DNA of 62,118 nt from a virus. The translations under genes were made by a program, and so were the position numbers. Each line of letters opens with the position of its first letter. Position 1 is the first letter of the stretch. The notes beneath the pieces are model-generated. The model saw only the letters and a program-made list of their open reading frames with translations. It made no database searches and was not told where the DNA came from. This document shows, piece after piece, positions 31,389 through 40,164 of the stretch. The DNA is taken from IMG/VR virus record IMGVR_UViG_3300031902_000007, positions 1-62,118 of that record, one strand, 5' to 3'.

Positions 31389-31699
31389 TGGCCATCCAGC
31401 TTCAGCCAACCGAGAAGAACCTCTACACCATCGTGCAGGCGATCATACAGCTTGTGACGGGGAGGCACAACGCGGGCGGCACAGTCACGCTGCGAGCAAA
31501 CCAGACGACAACGACCGTTACGCATCCCAATTGCAGCCGTGATTCCTACGTGACACTCGGTGCGCCGCAGACGGCCAATGCTGCGGCGGCGCTGGCGACG
31601 AGCTACGTATCCTCCGTGCTTCAAGGATCGTTTGTGATCACCCATGCATCGAATGCCCAGGTGGATAAAACGCTATTTTACATGGTGACCGGCGGATGA
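31388..31699 (+). CDS. Tail-module protein of unknown function
   Basis: A 103-residue protein starting MAIQLQPTEKNLYTIVQAIIQLVTGRHNAGGTVTLRAN, followed by a beta-rich part. This start is typical of small virion-associated proteins in podovirus tail regions. Function unknown. Confidence 0.6.
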   Translation: MAIQLQPTEKNLYTIVQAIIQLVTGRHNAGGTVTLRANQTTTTVTHPNCSRDSYVTLGAPQTANAAAALATSYVSSVLQGSFVITHASNAQVDKTLFYMVTGG

Positions 31700-32109
31700 G
31701 CACCCTAGTAGTCACCGCGATCGAACCTCATATGGCCAGCAACCTATGGCCGCGCGTCCGCGACCTGATCGACGTCGGATATGCGGCCGGCGACAACTTC
31801 ATGCCGGAAAATATCCTTGAGCAAATCCGCTACGGGACGATCCTGCTTTGGATCGCGATCGACGAGGAAACCGGCCATATCCACGCCGCGATGACGACGG
31901 AGCTCGTACCGATGCGGTGCGGGCTGGTGTGCTGGATGGGACAGTGCGGCGGGGATCGGATGCAGGACTGGTCCCGATTCCATGTTCAAATTGAGGAATA
32001 CGCGAAAGCCGAAGGATGTGTTAAAACCGTGATTAAGGGGCGTCGGGGCTGGGAAAAAGTCCTAGACGGATACCGGATCAAATCCGTTCAACTGGAAAAA
32101 GTGCTCTAG
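31696..32109 (+). CDS. GNAT-like virion-module protein
   Basis: A 137-residue protein. NFMPENILEQIRYGTILLWIAIDEETGHIHAAMTTEL, DWSRFHVQIEEYAKAEGCVKTVIKGRRGWEKVLDGYRIKSVQLEK matches the short GNAT-fold proteins found beside ejection genes in T7- and SP6-like phages. Acetyltransferase activity is not shown; the family in phages has no settled role. Confidence 0.68.
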   Translation: MSTLVVTAIEPHMASNLWPRVRDLIDVGYAAGDNFMPENILEQIRYGTILLWIAIDEETGHIHAAMTTELVPMRCGLVCWMGQCGGDRMQDWSRFHVQIEEYAKAEGCVKTVIKGRRGWEKVLDGYRIKSVQLEKVL

Positions 32110-32111
32110 AG

Positions 32112-33227
32112 ATGTCCGAAAGCAGCAAAACAACCGACCAGTCGCAGCAGAGCCAAACCTCTCCTTGGTCTGCGGCGCAGCCATTGCTGGATAAGGTACT
32201 GGGGCAATATGGCAGTCAGAGCACGGCTGTCACGCCTGGGCAATCCGATGCGCTGGCGAACCTGACGCAGGCGACGGCTGGACTTCCGAACTTCGGTTCG
32301 CAGGGCACTGGTGCGATCAACAACCTGTTTTCGAGCTCGACGGCGCCGCAAGTCGGGATGCTCAATCAGGCCTATGGCGACCTGAGGACCAATCTCGGCA
32401 GCACGGCGAGCGGCGCAAATCTGGACCCATATTCGACACCGGGCTTCGGCGACGCGCTGAAGACGATGACCAGCGATATCACCAACGCAACAAAGGGGGT
32501 GTATGCAGGGTCCGGCCGCGATCCCTCGGGAGCGGGATCGTTCGCCGGCACGCTTAGTCGCGGCCTGACACAGGGCCTCGCCCCGGTCATCCAGAGCCAG
32601 TACAATCAGAACTATCAGAACATGGCGAACGCCAACAATACGCTGTTCGGCGGGGCCGGGACGACGGCGAGCGGGATCAACAATCTCAACCAGACACAGC
32701 TGCAGAATGGGCTGGCCGGGATTGGGGCGGCCGGGTCGGTGCAAGGGCTCTACACCTCGCCGGCACAGGCTCAACTTGCCGCGGCGAACGCGCAGTATTC
32801 GCAGCCATATTCGAACCTTGCCGCGCTGTTGCAGCCCTCGACGGCGCTGGCCGGGCTCGGTTCGCAGTCGAGCGGGTCGGGAACGTCGACGTCCACATCG
32901 ACGCCGTCCACCATGGATTCGATCGGCGCTGGGATGAAACTGGCCGGGACGGGGGCGAGTTCGCTTGGGTCCCTGTTTGCATTGTCGGATGAGCGTGCGA
33001 AGGAAAACAAGGCAAAAGTCGGTGCTCTCCATGACGGTACACCGGTTTATTCCTTCAATTATATTGGGGACAAAAAACCTCAGATCGGCTTGATGGCACA
33101 GGAAACGCTTAAGCATACCCCGGAGGCTGTTCACAGTATTGGAGGAGTTCTGCACGTAGATTATGGAAAAGCTGCTGAGAGGTCGCGTCGAATGGCGCAT
33201 TCCAAAGTTGGGAAACTGGCGGCATGA
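32112..33227 (+). CDS. Tail protein with C-terminal intramolecular chaperone (S74-like) domain
   Basis: A 371-residue protein. The first ~285 residues are Gly/Ser/Asn/Gln-rich and fibrous. From 292, SDERAKENKAKVG.., VYSFNYIGDKKPQIGLMAQE, HVDYGKAA match the peptidase S74/endosialidase chaperone that trimerises fibres and cleaves itself; Ser292 and Lys297 have the dyad spacing. It lies among ejection genes rather than beside the fibre genes, so it may be a fibre or a trimeric core protein. Confidence 0.72.
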   Translation: MSESSKTTDQSQQSQTSPWSAAQPLLDKVLGQYGSQSTAVTPGQSDALANLTQATAGLPNFGSQGTGAINNLFSSSTAPQVGMLNQAYGDLRTNLGSTASGANLDPYSTPGFGDALKTMTSDITNATKGVYAGSGRDPSGAGSFAGTLSRGLTQGLAPVIQSQYNQNYQNMANANNTLFGGAGTTASGINNLNQTQLQNGLAGIGAAGSVQGLYTSPAQAQLAAANAQYSQPYSNLAALLQPSTALAGLGSQSSGSGTSTSTSTPSTMDSIGAGMKLAGTGASSLGSLFALSDERAKENKAKVGALHDGTPVYSFNYIGDKKPQIGLMAQETLKHTPEAVHSIGGVLHVDYGKAAERSRRMAHSKVGKLAA

Positions 33228-33337
33228 GTAGTCATCCAGATGCAGTAACCGTGGCAATTGAAGCCGCAGAGGCTCGCACCATTGCTGGGAAAAAGTATTA
33301 TGGAGAATTTGATCCCAGTCAGAGAAACATAGTATGA
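33224..33337 (+). CDS. 37-residue phage ORF
   Basis: An ORF reading MSSHPDAVTVAIEAAEARTIAGKKYYGEFDPSQ.., with ATGA overlaps at both ends, exactly filling the gap between two larger genes. Function unknown. Confidence 0.55.
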   Translation: MSSHPDAVTVAIEAAEARTIAGKKYYGEFDPSQRNIV

Positions 33338-35127
33338 GCAGTTACCTGGACGAAATGTTGGCTAGTTTGAGGGACATGGCGCCGACGAATCCTGCTGCCT
33401 ATCCAACGTCGCAGCCAACAGAGCAATACACCGACTATTCGCAGGGCTGGCCGCAAGAAATGACGCGGCCGAAAGCGCAGTTCGGTGATATCCCGCAAGC
33501 CGCGCCGGCCGCCGCTCCGCAGATGCAAGCTCAAGCGCCGTTGCTCGGGCTTGAGGGCACGCTAGGAGCCAATCCGGCACCATTCTCGCTGGCTGGTCCG
33601 TCTGTGACGCCATCGCTTGCCGCGGCGCGTGAGATGACGGCGCAGCCTCCCATCCAGCCCGGCGGCGGATTGCCGATGCCGCCTCAAGCGGTGCCGCCTG
33701 CTGGGGAGGACGCTGGCTCAGGTGGGTCGCCTCCTGACGTTCCGCGGTCGGCGCCGATGGGGATTGCCGGACCTCCTGCAGCTCCCGCGGCTCCTCCTGC
33801 GGTCGCCGCCCCTGCTGATGAGCCCTCGTTCCTCGATAGCCTCAAGAGCGGCGCAAAGAGCATGGCACCGGCTTTGCTCGGCATGGGTGCTGCGCTGCAA
33901 GGCGATCAGGGCCATATGACGGCCGCGCTGATGAATCAGCAACAGGGTCTTGCCGAGCAGGCGCAGACCCAAAATCTGACGGCCAAGGCGCTGCTGGCAA
34001 AGGGCGTTGATCCGGCTACGGTCATGGCTGCGGTGCGCCAGCCTGATTTGCTGAAGGCCCTTGTCGGCGAGCACTTTGGCAAGTCCAAATACAAGATCCA
34101 AGTCGTCGGCGAGGACCAGTTCGGCGGCAAGACCTATGCGGCCGTCAACGAGAGTGACCCGACCGACGTCAAGACCTATGTCCCGGGCAAGGGGTTTGTC
34201 AGCGCTCCTATCGGCGAGGGCGGTGCCGGCGGTGAAGGCGAGGGCGCGTCTGGCCCTGGACCGGGCGGATATTTTGGCCCGGGTGTAAAAGAGCTAGACC
34301 CGGGCAAGACCGGAGACGACTATCTGTCTCAGTTCTCGCCGGAGGCTCAGGCCGCGGTCAAGAGCTATATCAATGGAGATTCCCAGCCGACCAGCAACCC
34401 GCGCAAGGGCTGGGCCGAAAACATCAAGAAGATAGCGCAGAAGTACGGCGGGGATATGGGAATCCCGGTCAACGATCAGCTTTTCAATCAAAAGAACAAC
34501 TTTATCAAAAGCTTGGGGAATACGAACAGCGGCGTCGGTATGCAGGTCAAGGGGTTCCAGCAAGGCTTGCACCACCTCGGAAGCGCGGCCGATGCGCTCG
34601 AAAAGATGGGTAATTGGGGTGGGTTCGGGTTCGGGCCGCTGGCCGAATGGGAAAACCGCGCTCGCCAACTCGGTACCGCTCAGGCGGGGCAGGCCGCGAA
34701 GGCCGCGGGTGAGATTCAGGCGCTGGCCGGCGAAACCGGAAAGCTGTTCTCGGGTTCGGCTGGCGGCGGCGTCGGCGAGCGCGCGGAGACCCGGGCCCGG
34801 TTCGATACGCGGAAATCGCCCATGGAGATCGCGGGCGCGCTGGAGGGCCAGCTCGAGCTGATGATGGGTGGCCTGCAGTCGCTTGAGCAACGCCGCGACG
34901 ACATTTTCGGGCCGAATGGCAAGGATGTGCGCGGGGCGAACTTCCTGGGACCGAAGGAGCAGGCCGAAGTTGCGCGCGTGCGGGGTATCATTGAGAAGCT
35001 TCGGGGTGGGAGTGAAGCGCCGGCCACAGCCGCACCGGTGCCGGTTGCGAGCAAGGCCGATTACGACAAGCTCCCAGCCGGAAGCCCGTATATCGCTCCT
35101 GATGGGTCGCACAGGGTCAAGAAGTGA
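33334..35127 (+). CDS. Internal virion / DNA-ejection protein (putative)
   Basis: A 597-residue protein with a Pro/Ala-rich first ~160 residues, then SFLDSLKSGAKSMAPALLGMGAALQGD and long helices with many Gln and Ala (QQQGLAEQAQTQNLTAKALLAKGVDPATVMAAVRQP). The last 20 residues (YDKLPAGSPYIAPDG..) are a common end of such proteins. These travel in the capsid and form a trans-envelope channel at infection. Called from composition, size and order. Confidence 0.65.
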   Translation: MSSYLDEMLASLRDMAPTNPAAYPTSQPTEQYTDYSQGWPQEMTRPKAQFGDIPQAAPAAAPQMQAQAPLLGLEGTLGANPAPFSLAGPSVTPSLAAAREMTAQPPIQPGGGLPMPPQAVPPAGEDAGSGGSPPDVPRSAPMGIAGPPAAPAAPPAVAAPADEPSFLDSLKSGAKSMAPALLGMGAALQGDQGHMTAALMNQQQGLAEQAQTQNLTAKALLAKGVDPATVMAAVRQPDLLKALVGEHFGKSKYKIQVVGEDQFGGKTYAAVNESDPTDVKTYVPGKGFVSAPIGEGGAGGEGEGASGPGPGGYFGPGVKELDPGKTGDDYLSQFSPEAQAAVKSYINGDSQPTSNPRKGWAENIKKIAQKYGGDMGIPVNDQLFNQKNNFIKSLGNTNSGVGMQVKGFQQGLHHLGSAADALEKMGNWGGFGFGPLAEWENRARQLGTAQAGQAAKAAGEIQALAGETGKLFSGSAGGGVGERAETRARFDTRKSPMEIAGALEGQLELMMGGLQSLEQRRDDIFGPNGKDVRGANFLGPKEQAEVARVRGIIEKLRGGSEAPATAAPVPVASKADYDKLPAGSPYIAPDGSHRVKK

Positions 35128-37835
35128 GCAACTTTTGGGAAGGTGACACGGTCGTTGCGGCTCCAAAAGGCGGTAACTTTTGGGATAGTGATCCCGTGAC
35201 TGCCGCTCCTGATCCGGTCACGGTGAACAAAGTGGCGCGGTCGGCTGCGTCTGGTGTCCCGATCGTTGGCGGGCTGCTGAACAAGCTTGACGCGGCGACG
35301 AACGCGACGCTTGCGCCCGTTGTTGAACCTTTCCTGACGCCCAGCAAGGAAGATATCAGCCGGCACGGCGAAACGTGGTCGCAGCGCTACGCCAAATCCA
35401 AGGCGATGCAGGACGCGGCTGATGCCCAGATGGCGGCTGAACATCCGATCGTCGATACTGCGGCCAAGATAGCGGGCGGCGTCGCCGGGACAATCCCGGC
35501 CATGACGGCGGCACCGGCGGCGTTCGGACTGACCGGGACGTTGCCGCAGATGGTTGTCCGAGGTGCAGCATCAAACGCGGCGCTAGGCGGAGTTGACGCG
35601 GCGGTCCGAGGTGAGAACCCGACGACGGCGGCGGCTATCGGCGGCGCTGTCGGAGCCGCCGCTCCCCTAGTTGCGCGCGGTGTCGGCGCTCTGGCGCGCG
35701 GGATCAAGGACTACCGCAATCCTCCTCCGGTCGTACCGCAGAACGTCGAACGGGTGGCTGGCGTCGATGTGCCGCTAACGACCGGGCAGGCCACGCTTGA
35801 CCCCCGTATCCAGTCCGAAGAGGAAGTGATGCGCCGCGGCGGCCGCGGGACGTCTGCGGAGGATATCGCGCGGCAGGCCGACCAGCAGGCGCAGCAGGCC
35901 GTGGCTGAGGCGAGCGGCAACATCTCCAAGTCGATGGACCCGACCGGCACGAGCGCCACCACGGCGCCGCAGGCGGCCGGCGGGGCGGTGCAGACCGAGT
36001 TGGCTGCTCAGGAGCAGGCGCGGCAGGCTGCGGCACAGGCGGAAGCTCTCCGGGTCCAGAATGAAGGTCAAAGCGTCGCTCAGGGGCTCGGTGGGGGCGC
36101 GGCTCCGGTATCCACGCTTGACGCTGCGGAGGGGACCGGGGCCGCTGTCGCCGCGAAAGCTGCGCAGGCCAAGGCCGACGCTCAGGCTGCCTATAAGGCG
36201 CGCGATGCCGTTCCTGGCGCGTTTGACGAGAGCGTACCGAAGGGGCTCGCGGAGGATATCCGCGGCCGGCTCAATCAGGGCGAAAACCCGCTCTGGGTTG
36301 ACCCGACGAACGAGTCGACGGCGAATAATGCGCTGAAGTTGATTGATCAGACATTGGGCAAGGATAGTGGGGTATTTGCTAATTCGGCCGCACCGATCGC
36401 GAAGGATACCGGCTCTGTCGCGGCTGCCGCCGAAGATGAGACCACGGCCGCACTGCGAAAGAAGTTCGGCGATGAGGTGGCGAACGCCTACGCAAAGCAA
36501 AATCCAGCACCGGTAACAGCCGTGCCGGTGGCTACTGCTTCGCCTGCCAAGCCGGTCGACCTCAAGACCATAGACGAGGCCCGTAAGCGGCTATCGACGA
36601 TGTTCGGCGATGCGAAGGCTGCAGCTATCCGCTCTGGCGACCGCTCCGACATGCGCGCCATGGGCAAAATCCTGCATGAGTTCGATAACTCGATCAGCGA
36701 CGCGCTGGAAAGCGGGAAGTTCTCGGGCGACGCGAAGCTTGCCAAGAAGTTGCAGGACGAGGCGCGGGCCGCGCATGCCGAGTATCGGCAGACGTTCTCT
36801 AGCCGCGGGCCGGGGGATGAAACCGGGCGGGCTGTCGAGAAAATCCTCGGAAAATACACGGACACGGCGGCGACGCCCGACGAAATCGCGGCCATGTCCT
36901 ACGGGCCAAAGGGCGAGCCGGGAGGCGGAAAAGCTGAACGGGTAGCCATTCGGCTGAAGAAAATCCTCGGCGATCAGTCCCCGGAATGGGGTCGGTACAA
37001 GCAAGGTCTATTCGCCCATGTCGTCGGGGATGATTCGCTATCTTCGGCTGAGAAGGCCGCACGAATTGACAAATTCCTGACTGGCCGCGGTCGAGGTCTG
37101 GCCAATGTCGCGCTCGAGCCGGCAGAAAAGCGGGCATTGGCGAGTTATTCGACCAGTCTCAAGGGCATTGAGCCGGCCGGCAAGCCTACTGATCGGGTCG
37201 GGAAGGCATTGCAGCGGATCACGGGAGCCGATGGTCATCCGCCGGCAACGAGTAACGAGGTCGTCAATACGCTGTTTTCGCGGAGCGCCAAGGGCGACGG
37301 TCTGTCAACCGAGCTCGCGGCCTATCTCAAGAAAAACCTGTCTCCGGCCAGTTGGTCGGCGCTGAAACAGGGCGCATTCGAGCACTTGGTGGCCACGCCG
37401 GAGGGCGCGAAGGACCTGACCAGCAACGGCATTGCGAAGCGGCTGAGCGCGTATCTCGATGGCGATCTGTCCAAGGTGCTGAACACGCCGGAAGAACTCG
37501 CCGAAATGCGGAAGCTGATGCTGGTGCATAACAAGCTGACGCCGTTGCCCGGCACCACGAACCCCTCGGGGAGCGCGTTCTTCGGGCAGAAGATGCTCAA
37601 GACTGCTGGCAAAAACTTGATGACGATGCTGGGTTTCGCCCATGGCGGGATCGGTGGCGCCGTGGTCGGGCACGGGCTTGACGCGGTCGGCGGCATGGTC
37701 AAGGACGCGCGGGCCGGCAAGCAGGCGACGCAATTGTTCTTCGGGAAGCAGGCGCGATCGCCAGTCGTACAGAGCCGGATACCGCAATTGCTTGCCCCGA
37801 CTATTTCGCAGCGGGCTCAAGGTAGCGCGCAATAA
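35124..37835 (+). CDS. Large DNA-ejection protein (putative)
   Basis: The GTG at 35124 gives 903 residues. The N-terminal repeat NFWEGD../NFWDSD.. precedes hydrophobic Gly/Ala segments (GGVAGTIPAMTAAPAAFGLTGT, AAIGGAVGAAAPLV) that could cross membranes, then long Ala-rich helices. Size and placement after the 597-residue protein match the big injectosome components of podoviruses. No enzymatic motif is seen. Confidence 0.65.
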   Translation: MSNFWEGDTVVAAPKGGNFWDSDPVTAAPDPVTVNKVARSAASGVPIVGGLLNKLDAATNATLAPVVEPFLTPSKEDISRHGETWSQRYAKSKAMQDAADAQMAAEHPIVDTAAKIAGGVAGTIPAMTAAPAAFGLTGTLPQMVVRGAASNAALGGVDAAVRGENPTTAAAIGGAVGAAAPLVARGVGALARGIKDYRNPPPVVPQNVERVAGVDVPLTTGQATLDPRIQSEEEVMRRGGRGTSAEDIARQADQQAQQAVAEASGNISKSMDPTGTSATTAPQAAGGAVQTELAAQEQARQAAAQAEALRVQNEGQSVAQGLGGGAAPVSTLDAAEGTGAAVAAKAAQAKADAQAAYKARDAVPGAFDESVPKGLAEDIRGRLNQGENPLWVDPTNESTANNALKLIDQTLGKDSGVFANSAAPIAKDTGSVAAAAEDETTAALRKKFGDEVANAYAKQNPAPVTAVPVATASPAKPVDLKTIDEARKRLSTMFGDAKAAAIRSGDRSDMRAMGKILHEFDNSISDALESGKFSGDAKLAKKLQDEARAAHAEYRQTFSSRGPGDETGRAVEKILGKYTDTAATPDEIAAMSYGPKGEPGGGKAERVAIRLKKILGDQSPEWGRYKQGLFAHVVGDDSLSSAEKAARIDKFLTGRGRGLANVALEPAEKRALASYSTSLKGIEPAGKPTDRVGKALQRITGADGHPPATSNEVVNTLFSRSAKGDGLSTELAAYLKKNLSPASWSALKQGAFEHLVATPEGAKDLTSNGIAKRLSAYLDGDLSKVLNTPEELAEMRKLMLVHNKLTPLPGTTNPSGSAFFGQKMLKTAGKNLMTMLGFAHGGIGGAVVGHGLDAVGGMVKDARAGKQATQLFFGKQARSPVVQSRIPQLLAPTISQRAQGSAQ

Positions 37836-37949
37836 AATAACAAGATAGGATGACGACGACGCTGGCCCACGGCCCAAATAGATAGACGAGTTCGATAGCG
37901 GCGAGTTTCAGGCCGAACAGGATCAGGAAGAGAGAGACTAGCAGCACCA

Positions 37950-38687
37950 ATGGCCTCAATGAATCCAGAGCTGGCGTCGGCGATCATAGCATCTGCAAAG
38001 AGGCTTGGCGTCAATCCGTTGGATGTCGGGACGGCTATTTCCTATGAAACTGGCGGTAAATTCGATCCAAACCTCTGGGGAGGCAAAGATCGGAACTACC
38101 TAGGGTACATCCAATTCGGTCCGGAGGAGCGCGCCAAATATGGCGTGAAAGAGGGCCAGTCTCCGACCGAGCAGATGGGCGCGGTGGAGAATTTCCTGCG
38201 CGATCGTGGCGTCAAGCCGGGCATGGGCTTGAAGGACATCTATTCGACGATCAATGCGGGGGCGCCCGGGCTCTACAATCGCAGCGATGCGGCAAACGGT
38301 GGCATGCCTGGTACCGTGGCGGACAAAGTCGACAAACAGATGGGGCCACACATGGAAAATGCCGCTACGCTTCTCGATATGGCGCCGGTCGGCGCGCTCG
38401 CGCAAGACCCGACCAGCCCGGTAGACCCGACACAGACGGCCGCCGGTGCCGCGGCCGCGCCCCTCTCGCTGGCGCCCGACGCGGTGGGGGCGTTGGCACC
38501 GCCAACCACGGCGCAGACGCTGGCGAAGCTCGGCGCGACGCTCAACCCCGCTCAGGCTGGTCAACCCGCCGCCCCGCAAGGATCGCAATTCCTCGCGCCG
38601 CAGCAAATCCAGATGCCTCAGATCAATCCGCAGGCGCAGCAGATCGCGGCGCTGATCGCGAAGCAGTACGGCATGGGTGGGGCCTGA
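37950..38687 (+). CDS. Virion-associated lytic transglycosylase (putative)
   Basis: A 245-residue protein. Its first ~110 residues (LASAIIASAKRLGVNPLDVGTAISYETGGKFDPNLWGG.., YLGYIQFGPEERAKYGV) follow the SLT/lysozyme-like pattern, with Glu at the YETGG turn as the likely catalytic acid. The C-terminal half is Pro/Ala/Gln-rich. It would open peptidoglycan during DNA entry. The 114-base gap before it holds no gene I can support. Confidence 0.72.
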   Translation: MASMNPELASAIIASAKRLGVNPLDVGTAISYETGGKFDPNLWGGKDRNYLGYIQFGPEERAKYGVKEGQSPTEQMGAVENFLRDRGVKPGMGLKDIYSTINAGAPGLYNRSDAANGGMPGTVADKVDKQMGPHMENAATLLDMAPVGALAQDPTSPVDPTQTAAGAAAAPLSLAPDAVGALAPPTTAQTLAKLGATLNPAQAGQPAAPQGSQFLAPQQIQMPQINPQAQQIAALIAKQYGMGGA

Positions 38688-38688
38688 C

Positions 38689-39708
38689 ATGGCGTTCTGG
38701 CAATGGTCGCGAACCGCATCGAATGACGCTACGGCGGACCCGACCATAGGGTGGTCTGAGGGCATGGCCCCGTCTGCCGTCAATGATTCGGCCCGTGCCA
38801 TGATGGCTAGACTTGCCGAAAACCGTGACGACATTTCAGGGCTCCTCACCACGGGAGGAACATCGACGTCTTACACCCTTTCGACTTTTCAACTTGCCGG
38901 TGGGAATGGCTTAGCGGCAACGCCGAACGATGGCCAGCTGATCGCGTTCTCTCCGCATGCCGTGAATGGCATCGCCCCGACACTGACGGTTGACGGCGGC
39001 ACGACTTACCCAATTCAGTCGTCTCCTGGTGTCGCGATTTCTGCGGCTTCTCTCGTTACTGGCTCGCCGTACTCGGCGAAGTTCTCGCTGAGCAACCTCT
39101 CATGGATTTTGTTCGGGTTCTACGCCAATCCGTTTAACATTCCGCTGGCGTGCGGCATGGATTTTTGGGGTCCGTCGATCCCGAACAGCAACTTTGCTTT
39201 TCCCGCCGGCCAAGCAATTTCGAGAACTACATATTCCACGCTGTTCGGGTTGATTGGTACAACCTACGGCACAGGCGACGGCATAAACACGTTCAATCTT
39301 CCGGACAAGACCGGTCGCGTATCCGCGATGCGTGAGACGGTGATAAGCCGGCTTACCGCAGCGTATTTCGGCGGGACATCCTCCAACTTGGGAGCGGTCG
39401 GAGGATTTGAATCCGAAACCCTGACATTGGCACAATTGCCAACTAACATCACGGTCACCGGGACAGTGACAGTGAACCCTAGCGGTAATAATGGGCTGTT
39501 CGTTCCGGTCAATAATACATTCTGGACCAGCATTAACGCCACTTCCGGCGGCACGACTGCTGTCGCTGCTTCCGGAGGAAATGCTGCTGTGAGCGGGGTG
39601 AATCAGTTTTCGGGGACGAATACCCTGACATCCAACAACACCAGCGGCAATCCTCATGCGAACGTCCAGCCCACGATCATTTGCAATTACATCATGAGGA
39701 TCATCTGA
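38689..39708 (+). CDS. Tail fibre protein with tail-collar domain
   Basis: The ATG at 38689 gives 343 residues. The N terminus (MAFWQWSRTASNDATADPTIGWSEGMAPSAVNDSARAMMA) is the common short-tail attachment sequence. The middle has a collar domain: MDFWGPSIPNSNFAFPAGQAISRTTYSTLFGLIGTTYGTGDGINTFNLPDKTGRV. The C-terminal part is Thr/Asn/Gly-rich and beta-structured. It is a receptor-contact fibre or a connector for the next fibres. Confidence 0.85.
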   Translation: MAFWQWSRTASNDATADPTIGWSEGMAPSAVNDSARAMMARLAENRDDISGLLTTGGTSTSYTLSTFQLAGGNGLAATPNDGQLIAFSPHAVNGIAPTLTVDGGTTYPIQSSPGVAISAASLVTGSPYSAKFSLSNLSWILFGFYANPFNIPLACGMDFWGPSIPNSNFAFPAGQAISRTTYSTLFGLIGTTYGTGDGINTFNLPDKTGRVSAMRETVISRLTAAYFGGTSSNLGAVGGFESETLTLAQLPTNITVTGTVTVNPSGNNGLFVPVNNTFWTSINATSGGTTAVAASGGNAAVSGVNQFSGTNTLTSNNTSGNPHANVQPTIICNYIMRII

Positions 39709-40164
39709 ATGAGCGTGGTGCAGACCGATCTTCGGCAGACCCGACCGAGCGCGCGGGAGACCAGCTATTCGCCGGTCGCGCCGTTGACGGCGTACAACGT
39801 TCAATTCGCAATTGAGCAGGTGCAAGCCGAGATCGTCGCGAACGCCTCGAAGCCTCCGGCTATCGTTGCAACATCCATCGCCTTTGCGAATTCGCCTTAT
39901 ACAGTTCTGGCAACAGATTATTTGATCGATGTCGATACAGTCGGCGGCGCTGTAACCATCAATCTTCCGTTAGCGGCGTCCCGTAATAATCTTGACGTGA
40001 CGATCAAGGATTCAACGGGTCATTCGTCGACGCCCGGAAACGCTATCAGCGTTGTTCGCGCTGGCGCTGAGACGATCGATGGGCTGACTACATACCCGAT
40101 AGCGAGCGATTTCGGAGCCTACAAGTTCAAGCCGATAACTGGCGGCTGGGTGGTGATCCCATGA
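39709..40164 (+). CDS. Tail fibre accessory protein
   Basis: A 151-residue protein. It starts MSVVQTDLRQTRPSARETSYSPVAPLTAYNVQFAIEQVQ, the kind of adaptor seen between collar fibre and distal fibre, and has beta-rich segments (VTINLPLAASRNNLDVTIKDSTG) similar to fibre shaft modules. Abuts the previous stop and overlaps the next start. Confidence 0.6.
   Translation: MSVVQTDLRQTRPSARETSYSPVAPLTAYNVQFAIEQVQAEIVANASKPPAIVATSIAFANSPYTVLATDYLIDVDTVGGAVTINLPLAASRNNLDVTIKDSTGHSSTPGNAISVVRAGAETIDGLTTYPIASDFGAYKFKPITGGWVVIP

Noticed and set aside
30523-31392. 10-bp repeat ACCTGATGGC flanking the GNAT-fusion gene
   Set aside because: Ten bases made of a stop-start overlap (TGATGGC) are expected by chance; not used as evidence of a cassette.
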